Shown piece by piece: positions 5,164 through 9,429 of a stretch of DNA of 9,429 nt (the stretch's first letter is position 1; every line of letters starts with the position of its first letter). A model generated the notes under the pieces. It was not told the origin of the DNA and ran no database searches. It saw only the letters and a list, made by a program, of their open reading frames with translations. The stretch comes from an uncultured Oscillospiraceae bacterium (GTDB lineage: Bacteria; Bacillota; Clostridia; Oscillospirales; Oscillospiraceae): positions 1 to 9,429 of the forward strand of contig CAKUHJ010000073.1 in NCBI GenBank assembly GCA_934655935.1, written 5' to 3'. Both the position numbers and the translations under genes were made by a program.

Positions 5164-6357
5164 TCAGTGCGTCTGCCGGTACTTCTGGATGCCAAGCGCC
5201 AAAAGCTCCATCGCGCGGACCAGCTCCGCCTCCTCAAGCACATAGGCAATCCGGATCTCGTTTTTTCCCTTGCCGGGCGTGGCGTAAAATGCGCCGCCGG
5301 CCGAGAACATGACGGTGTCGCCGTGATCGTCGAAGGACTCCAGAAGCCATTTCTGGAATTCCTCGGCGTCGTCAACCGGGAGCGCCGCCATGAGATAGAA
5401 CGCGCCCTTCGGGCACTGGAAAATGACGCCCGGAATCCTGGCAAGCTCGCGGACCACCGTGTCGCGCCGCCTGCAGTATTCGGCGCGCACGGCGTCAAAA
5501 TATTCCGGCTTCACAGTGTAGAGCGCCGCAGCCGCAACCTGATCCAGCGTCGCAACGGAAAGCCTTGCCTGGCAGAGCTTGAGCGCGTGCGCCATCAGCT
5601 CTCGGTTTCGGCTGATCAGGCAGCCGATGCGCGCGCCGCAGGCCGAAAAACGCTTGGAAACGGAGTCGATGAGAATCAGGTTCTCCTGCCCGAAGCCGAA
5701 CTGCGCAAAGCTCAGCAGCCCCTCTCCACCGTAGACAAACTCCCGGTAGACCTCGTCCGCAATCAGATAGAGCCCATGCTCCACGGCAAATTCCAGAATC
5801 ATCCGCATCTGTTCAACGCTCAGGCACGTGCCCGTAGGATTCCCCGGATTGGAGATCAGGATGGCGCGGGTGCGCGGCGTCAGCTTCTGCGCGAGACGCG
5901 CGCGCTCGGCGTAGAAATACCCTTCCTCGGGCCTGGTCTCAATCGGGACGATTTTTGCGCCGGCCATGCTGACAAAGGTGTTGTAGTTCGGGTAAAAGGG
6001 CTCGGGCGTCAGAATTTCGTCGCCGTCGTCGAGGATGCAGCTGCAGGCAATCTGAAGCGCCTCACTGCCGCCGGTCGTAATCAGGACCTCGTCCCGGCTC
6101 AGCGGCACGCCGATGTTTTCATAATAGCCCCGGACCGCGTCAATCAGCGCGGGCATACCGGGCGAGGCTTCGTAGGCAAGCACCGGCTTTTCAAAATTCC
6201 GGACCGCGTCAAACAGCTGCGCGGGCGTATGAATATCCGGCTGGCCGATGTTCAGGTGGTAAATCTTTTTTCCTGCTGCTTCCGCCGCGACGGCATAGGG
6301 GTGGAATTTGCGCATGGGCGAGAGCCCGCACCGAAGAATCTTGCTGGAAAATTTCAT
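5164..6357 (-). CDS. Class I PLP-dependent aminotransferase (aspartate/aromatic type)
   Basis: A 397-residue fold-type I aminotransferase that moves an amino group between an amino acid and a 2-oxo acid using pyridoxal phosphate. Seen: NIGQPDIHTP (36-45) in the substrate-binding N-terminal segment, TTGGSEAL (94-101), the PLP-contacting SNPGNPTG (169-176, with N173), DEVYREF (201-207, D201 and Y204), the Schiff-base lysine K235 in SVSKRFSACGARIG, and the carboxylate-binding R369 in NEIRIAYVLEE. The active site is complete. Substrate is not fixed by sequence; aspartate, alanine or branched/aromatic amino acids are all possible. The start at 6357 follows AGGAGG at 7 nt; the longer in-frame ATG at 6411 lies inside the -10 box. 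It is transcribed alone and convergent with lpdA. Confidence 0.9.
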   Translation of the reverse strand: MKFSSKILRCGLSPMRKFHPYAVAAEAAGKKIYHLNIGQPDIHTPAQLFDAVRNFEKPVLAYEASPGMPALIDAVRGYYENIGVPLSRDEVLITTGGSEALQIACSCILDDGDEILTPEPFYPNYNTFVSMAGAKIVPIETRPEEGYFYAERARLAQKLTPRTRAILISNPGNPTGTCLSVEQMRMILEFAVEHGLYLIADEVYREFVYGGEGLLSFAQFGFGQENLILIDSVSKRFSACGARIGCLISRNRELMAHALKLCQARLSVATLDQVAAAALYTVKPEYFDAVRAEYCRRRDTVVRELARIPGVIFQCPKGAFYLMAALPVDDAEEFQKWLLESFDDHGDTVMFSAGGAFYATPGKGKNEIRIAYVLEEAELVRAMELLALGIQKYRQTH

Positions 6358-6409
6358 ACGGAAGCCTCCTGTTGTTGTTTTTGTCATAAAAATCCATGAG
6401 CCCAAGGGC

Positions 6410-6439
6410 ATTATAGCATGCCGGCCGGCAACAAATCAA
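6410..6439 (-). promoter_or_regulatory. Promoter of the aminotransferase gene
   Basis: Minus strand TTGATT (6434-6439), an 18-nt spacer and TATAAT (6410-6415), which is also preceded by TGC, an extended -10. Transcription would start near 6403, about 45 nt before the ATG. It settles the start of the gene at 6357. Confidence 0.75.
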
Positions 6440-6474
6440 TCGTATCCTGCAAAACAGGGTAATTTCTGAACATA

Positions 6475-6523
6475 TGATGAATTCCGGCCGGGGGCGTTTT
6501 CACGCTCCGGCCGGAATTCATCA
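6475..6523 (-). terminator. Long hairpin at the 3' end of mgtE
   Basis: A perfect 17-bp stem (6475-6491 with 6507-6523), containing CCGGCCGG and GAATTC, begins 7 nt after the mgtE stop. The inner GCG/CGC (6494-6496 with 6503-6505) can add three pairs. No T-run follows on either strand, so it may mark and protect an mRNA 3' end rather than be a standard intrinsic terminator. Confidence 0.55.
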
Positions 6524-6529
6524 GGATTG

Positions 6530-7909
6530 TCAGCCAATGTGGAGAAGCGCGGTAGCAAAGGTGAAGTAGACCATCAGCGACAGGAAGTCCACAATGGTCG
6601 TGATAATCGGCGAAGCCATGACGGCCGGGTCAAAGCCCAGCTTTTTGGCAAGCAGCGGCAGCGTCGAGCCGACGAGCTTTGCCAGAAAGACCGTCAGCGC
6701 CAGGGAAATGCACACCACCAGCGCCACAACCGGCGTCACGCTTTCGTTGTGCAGAAGCAGGCGGTCGATGAGCATGATCTTTCCGAAGCAGGCGATGGCC
6801 AGGCATATGCCGCAGAGAACGGCCACGCGCATTTCCTTCCAGATCACGCGGAAAATATCCCGGAACTGGATTTCGTTCAGGCTGATGCCGCGGATGATGG
6901 TAACGCAGGCCTGCGAGCCGGAGTTGCCGCCGGTATCCATCAGCATGGGGATGAAGGCCGTCAGGCAGGGCAGCGCGCCCAATGCGTTTTCAAAGCTGGA
7001 AATCACAAGCCCCGTGAGCGTGGCCGAGATCATCAGCAGCAGCAGCCACGGAATCCGGTTTTTCCAGATTTCCAGCGGCGTCGAGCGCATATACGGATGC
7101 TCCGACGGGAGCATAGCCGCCATTTTTTCCATATCCTCGGTGGCCTCGTCCTCCATGACGTCCATGGCGTCGTCGAAGGTGATGATGCCGACCAGGCGGT
7201 TTTCCGTGTCCACAACCGGCAGCGCCAGGAAATTATACTTGGAGAACATCTGCGCGACCTGCTCCTGGTCGTCCATGGTGCCGACGGTGATCACGTTTTC
7301 CTGCATAATGTCGGAAATCAGCGTATCGTCGTCCTCGCACAGAAGAAGATCCTTCACGCTTACCAGGCCGACGAGCTTATGCCCCTTCGTGACATAGCAG
7401 GTATAAATAGTTTCCTTGTCGATGCCGGTGCGGCGGATGCGGAGAATGGCCTCTCCGACGGTCATGTTCGGCCGCAGCGAAACATACTCCGTCGTCATGA
7501 TGGACCCGGCGGAATCCTCCGGATAGCGGAGAATTTCATTGATCTGCTTGCGCATCTCAGGGTCGGCCTGGGCAAGAATTCTCTGCACGACATTGGCCGG
7601 CATTTCTTCTACAATATCGACGGCGTCGTCGACATAGAGCTCGTCGATGACCTCTTTGAGCTCGCTGTCGGAAAAGCCCTGGATGAGAAGCTCCTGTGCG
7701 TCCGGCTCCATCTCCACGAAGCTTTCCGCAGCCAGATCCTTCGGCAGCAGCCGGAACAGAAGCGGCAGGCGGCTTTCGTTGAGCTCTTCGAATACGGCGG
7801 CAATATCTGCGGGGTTCATGGTGCTGAGAAGATCGCGCAGGGACGTATATTTTTTATCGTCCAGCAGCGTCAGAAAGGTCTTCGCCAGCGAAAAATTGCT
7901 TTCTGCCAT
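6530..7909 (-). CDS. mgtE: Magnesium transporter MgtE
   Basis: A homodimeric Mg2+ channel of the inner membrane that closes when Mg2+ fills its cytosolic domains. The 459 residues show all parts: the acidic helical N domain (1-130), two CBS domains (about 137-197 and 201-255), an amphipathic plug helix (about 255-283) leading to RIPWLLLL, and a five-helix membrane domain (about 286-458). FIPMLMDTGGNSGSQ (319-333) and the last-helix motif ASPIITTIVDFLSLMVYF with D441, the expected pore Mg2+ ligand, are intact. Length is typical. The ATG at 7909 has AGGAGG (7920-7925) at a longish 10-nt spacing. That Shine-Dalgarno can be paired off by a segment just upstream, and a 29-codon leader ORF precedes the gene, so expression is probably controlled at translation. 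Confidence 0.95.
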   Translation of the reverse strand: MAESNFSLAKTFLTLLDDKKYTSLRDLLSTMNPADIAAVFEELNESRLPLLFRLLPKDLAAESFVEMEPDAQELLIQGFSDSELKEVIDELYVDDAVDIVEEMPANVVQRILAQADPEMRKQINEILRYPEDSAGSIMTTEYVSLRPNMTVGEAILRIRRTGIDKETIYTCYVTKGHKLVGLVSVKDLLLCEDDDTLISDIMQENVITVGTMDDQEQVAQMFSKYNFLALPVVDTENRLVGIITFDDAMDVMEDEATEDMEKMAAMLPSEHPYMRSTPLEIWKNRIPWLLLLMISATLTGLVISSFENALGALPCLTAFIPMLMDTGGNSGSQACVTIIRGISLNEIQFRDIFRVIWKEMRVAVLCGICLAIACFGKIMLIDRLLLHNESVTPVVALVVCISLALTVFLAKLVGSTLPLLAKKLGFDPAVMASPIITTIVDFLSLMVYFTFATALLHIG

Positions 7910-7919
7910 GTGTATCTTT

Positions 7920-7941
7920 CCTCCTATCTTTGATTAGGAAG
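7920..7941 (-). promoter_or_regulatory. SD-sequestering hairpin of mgtE
   Basis: On the minus strand CTTCCTA (7941-7935) pairs with TAGGAGG (7926-7920): seven pairs including one G-U, around the 8-nt loop ATCAAAGA. The stem holds the whole AGGAGG ribosome site of mgtE. The alternative partner of the left arm is AGGAAGTA at 8045-8052. Confidence 0.6.
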
Positions 7942-8052
7942 TAAAGACACCCTGCGGGCACATACAAAGCTTAAGGACGGCAGCCACGGGCGCGCAAGGG
8001 CGGCTCGGGCGCGCGTAAACTTCGGCCTGCAGATGTGCCGCTACTACTTCCT
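7936..8052 (-). promoter_or_regulatory. Alternative leader fold of mgtE (anti-sequestor)
   Basis: AGGAAGTA (8052-8045, in leader codons 3-6) is perfectly complementary to TACTTCCT (7943-7936) over 8 bp. Inside it GGCACAT (8039-8033) is perfectly complementary to ATGTGCC (7963-7957) over 7 bp. Forming the outer stem uses up the bases that would hide the mgtE ribosome site, so the two folds exclude each other. The enclosed 69 nt contain further GC-rich pairing options, such as two GCGCGC runs. Confidence 0.6.
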
Positions 8053-8060
8053 GCGTCCAT
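7971..8060 (-). CDS. Putative 29-aa leader peptide upstream of mgtE
   Basis: A short ORF in the mgtE leader: ATG at 8060, UAA at 7971-7973, 61 nt before the mgtE ATG. Support is a near-ideal ribosome site (AAAAAGGAGG, GGAGG at 8068-8072, 7-nt spacing) and a consensus promoter placing the transcript start about 53 nt upstream. The peptide begins MDAGSSSGTSAGRSLR, then APEPPLRARGCRP. No membrane segment or known domain is visible, so a regulatory role is more likely than a product role. Pro-Glu-Pro-Pro at 18-21 recalls the acidic/proline start of enteric MgtL, and the C-terminal Pro before the stop can slow termination. Whether it is translated cannot be told from sequence; it might be a by-product of a structured RNA that has a ribosome site. 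Confidence 0.55.
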   Translation of the reverse strand: MDAGSSSGTSAGRSLRAPEPPLRARGCRP

Positions 8061-8088
8061 GGTCTTTCCTCCTTTTTGATTCATATCC

Positions 8089-8112
8089 GGACGTTCAGGC
8101 AAACAAACGTCC
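8089..8112 (-). other. 5'-terminal hairpin of the mgtE transcript
   Basis: GGACGTT (8112-8106) and AACGTCC (8095-8089) form a perfect 7-bp stem with a 10-nt loop. The predicted transcript start (near 8113) is right at its base, so the mRNA would begin in a hairpin, which often protects the 5' end. Confidence 0.55.
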
Positions 8113-8119
8113 AACATTC

Positions 8120-8148
8120 ATAATAGTGAAAAAAAGCAGGTTTGTCAA
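8120..8148 (-). promoter_or_regulatory. Promoter of the mgtE leader-mgtE unit
   Basis: On the minus strand a perfect TTGACA (8143-8148), a 17-nt spacer and TATTAT (8120-8125). It is one of the best promoters in the window and implies a leader of about 200 nt before mgtE. Confidence 0.82.
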
Positions 8149-8185
8149 TCAAAAAAACAAACTTCTGCCGCAGGTCTGCTTTGAC

Positions 8186-8214
8186 TTGCATATTCCGGAA
8201 AAAGCAGATATAAT
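8186..8214 (+). promoter_or_regulatory. Promoter of the M20 hydrolase gene
   Basis: TTGCAT (8186-8191), a 17-nt spacer and a perfect TATAAT (8209-8214). Transcription would begin near 8221, giving a leader of about 130 nt. It fires away from the mgtE promoter, with 37 bases between the two -35 boxes. Confidence 0.75.
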
Positions 8215-8220
8215 CGGAGC

Positions 8221-8349
8221 AGGGCCGAAGCTTTCCCGGCACGTGCCGGAGCCCCACGCGAAAGGAAACCCCGCACGAACCTCAACCGGATTCCCAGGGC
8301 CGCCGAGCGCCGCCTTACAACATACAAGTGAAAAAGGAGAGAGTTCAAC
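8221..8349 (+). other. 130-nt leader of the M20 hydrolase gene
   Basis: The untranslated leader holds a perfect 14-base palindrome CCGGCACGTGCCGG (8236-8249) and GC-rich segments up to about 8313. I matched it to no riboswitch class I know. A GTG-started frame from 8244 overlaps the gene start (ATGA) but has no ribosome site. Confidence 0.4.
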
Positions 8350-9429
8350 ATGATTTCCGATGAAAAACTGATTGCCTTCTGTCAGTCGCTGATCCGGACC
8401 CCCAGTCTGTCCGGTCAGGAGGAGGGCGTCGCGCAGAAAATCGCGCAGTATATGCGCGAAAATGGCTTCGATGAGGTTGTCATTGACAAATACGGCAGCG
8501 TGCTTGGCTGCATCCACGGCAAATACCCCGGCAAGCACGTTCTCATGGACGGCCATATCGATACCGTGCCCGTGCCCGATCCGTCCGTCTGGACGCACGA
8601 TCCGTTCGGCGCGGAGATTGTGGACGGGAAAATTTACGGCCGCGGCACCTCCGACATGAAGGGCAGCGTCAGCTCCATGGTCACCGCAGCCGCGCGCTAT
8701 GCCGAGGCGACAAACCGGGAGTTTGAGGGCTCGATTTACGCCTCGTGCTCGGTGCACGAGGAATGCTTCGAGGGCGTCAGCGTGCGCGAAATCACCCGCC
8801 TTGCAAAGCCCGACTATGTCATCATCGGCGAGGCCACCACAACCTCTTTGAAAATCGGCCAGCGCGGCCGCGCGGAGGTCGTAGTGGAGACGACAGGCCG
8901 CAGCTGTCACTCCTCAAATCCGGAAAAGGGCATCAACGCCGCGTACCACATGGTGGAGCTGATTCAGGAAATCCGGAAGCTTCCAAGCCCGGAGCAGCCC
9001 GTGCTCGGCAAGGGTATTCTGGAGCTGACAGACGTCATCTCCAGCCCGTATCCCGGCGCGTCCGTTGTGCCGGCAAAGTGCCGCGCAACGTTTGACCGCC
9101 GCCTTCTGGTCGGCGAGACGGAGCAGTCCGTCCTGGCCCCCATCGAAGAGGCCATCGCCCGCGTCAAGGCCCGCATCCCGGAGCTTCAGGCGAGAGTTTA
9201 CATTGCCGAGGGCGAGGAGCGCTGCTGGACTGGCGAAACCATCCGCGCCAAGCGCTTCTTCCCGGCCTGGCTCCTTTCGAAGGAGGACGAGCTGGTTCAG
9301 AAGGTACATGCCGGCCTCCAGGCAGCCGGGATTGACGCGCCCTATTCCCACTTCGCCTTCTGCACGAACGGAAGCTCCTTCTGCGGCGAGAACGGCATCC
9401 CGACCATCGGCTTCGGCCCGTCGCTGGAG
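8350..9429 (+). CDS. M20-family metal-dependent hydrolase, YgeY/ArgE/DapE-like (partial, C-terminus off the right edge)
   Basis: A two-metal amidohydrolase/peptidase of the M20 family, which cleaves amide bonds in small peptides or acylated amino acids in the cytosol. The 360 residues visible show metal ligand H69 and catalytic D71 in DGHIDTVP, bridging D102 in GRGTSDMKG, general base E137 and ligand E138 in SVHEECFEG, metal ligand E161 in IGEAT, and H187 in GRSCHSSNPEKGINA within the inserted dimerisation domain. The SVHEE and CHSSNPEKG stretches resemble the selenium-metabolism-linked hydrolase YgeY, but no neighbouring gene supports that link. Roughly 40 residues with the last metal-binding His are outside the window. 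The start at 8350 follows AAGGAG at 10 nt. It is divergent from mgtE; its true substrate is not evident. Confidence 0.87.
   Translation, partial: MISDEKLIAFCQSLIRTPSLSGQEEGVAQKIAQYMRENGFDEVVIDKYGSVLGCIHGKYPGKHVLMDGHIDTVPVPDPSVWTHDPFGAEIVDGKIYGRGTSDMKGSVSSMVTAAARYAEATNREFEGSIYASCSVHEECFEGVSVREITRLAKPDYVIIGEATTTSLKIGQRGRAEVVVETTGRSCHSSNPEKGINAAYHMVELIQEIRKLPSPEQPVLGKGILELTDVISSPYPGASVVPAKCRATFDRRLLVGETEQSVLAPIEEAIARVKARIPELQARVYIAEGEERCWTGETIRAKRFFPAWLLSKEDELVQKVHAGLQAAGIDAPYSHFAFCTNGSSFCGENGIPTIGFGPSLE

Noticed and set aside
3669..5498. Long open frames antisense to lpdA, and 5167-6399 and 6527-7933 antisense to the aminotransferase and mgtE
   Set aside because: They mirror genes with full catalytic motifs on the other strand; long antisense frames are expected in GC-rich coding sequence and none shows a family motif.
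7910..8120. M-box (ykoK) Mg2+ riboswitch or yybP-ykoY Mn2+ riboswitch ahead of mgtE
   Set aside because: The GGAAGTAGTAGC stretch faintly recalls the GGGGAGUAGC of yybP-ykoY, but the 3' GCAAGACC partner is missing, and none of the M-box conserved blocks such as AGGTGAGGCTCC is present.
8221..8320. TPP-, cobalamin- or other riboswitch in the M20 leader
   Set aside because: Fragments such as GAACCTCAACCGG look faintly like a TPP block, but the CUGAGA and other required elements are absent.
8244..8353. GTG-started 36-codon frame overlapping the M20 start as ATGA
   Set aside because: The overlap suggests coupling, but no Shine-Dalgarno precedes the GTG, which sits inside a perfect palindrome, and the peptide has no recognisable features.

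Overview
The window is a GC-rich stretch of a Firmicutes-type chromosome, most likely a high-GC Clostridia of the Oscillospiraceae/Ruminococcaceae kind. The evidence is strong AGGAGG ribosome-binding sites, sigma-A promoters (TTGACA/TATAAT) lying in A+T-rich islands between GC-rich genes, an MsmX/UgpC-type sugar ABC ATPase, and genes rich in G/C at third codon positions. This placement is inference from style, not from a marker gene. I see no mobile element, CRISPR array, tRNA or rRNA, and the protein-coding genes are ordinary housekeeping and transport functions.

Layout. 1-706 (-): the N-terminal 235 residues of a sugar ABC transporter ATPase, cut by the left edge, with a long leader to about 885. 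1045-2429 (+): a compact operon of a MutT-like Nudix hydrolase and two half-size YdcZ (DUF606) membrane proteins, followed by a gene-free, hairpin-rich stretch (2430-3062). 3063-3623 (+): an ADP-ribose-pyrophosphatase-type Nudix hydrolase with its own promoter. 3711-5078 (+): dihydrolipoyl dehydrogenase with its own promoter and a palindrome over it. 5164-6357 (-): a class I aminotransferase, convergent with the dehydrogenase and separated from it by a strong hairpin terminator. 6530-7909 (-): the Mg2+ channel MgtE with a 200-nt leader. 8350-9429 (+): an M20 metallopeptidase-family hydrolase of the YgeY/ArgE/DapE type, cut by the right edge.

The most interesting part is the mgtE leader (about 7910-8148, minus strand). 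It has a near-consensus promoter, a 5'-terminal hairpin, and a 29-codon leader ORF with an excellent Shine-Dalgarno site, a Pro-Glu-Pro-Pro run and a C-terminal Pro directly before its UAA. A short segment upstream of mgtE (7935-7943) can pair either with the start of the leader ORF (8 bp) or with the mgtE Shine-Dalgarno itself (7 bp). I see no M-box (ykoK) Mg2+ riboswitch. The arrangement looks like a translation-coupled two-state switch, analogous in logic to the enteric mgtA/MgtL leader but unrelated in sequence. The ABC ATPase leader at the other end of the window carries a similar block (GGAGG-N12-CGCAGGA) and a possible short ORF that also ends in Pro-stop, though it would start with ATT.
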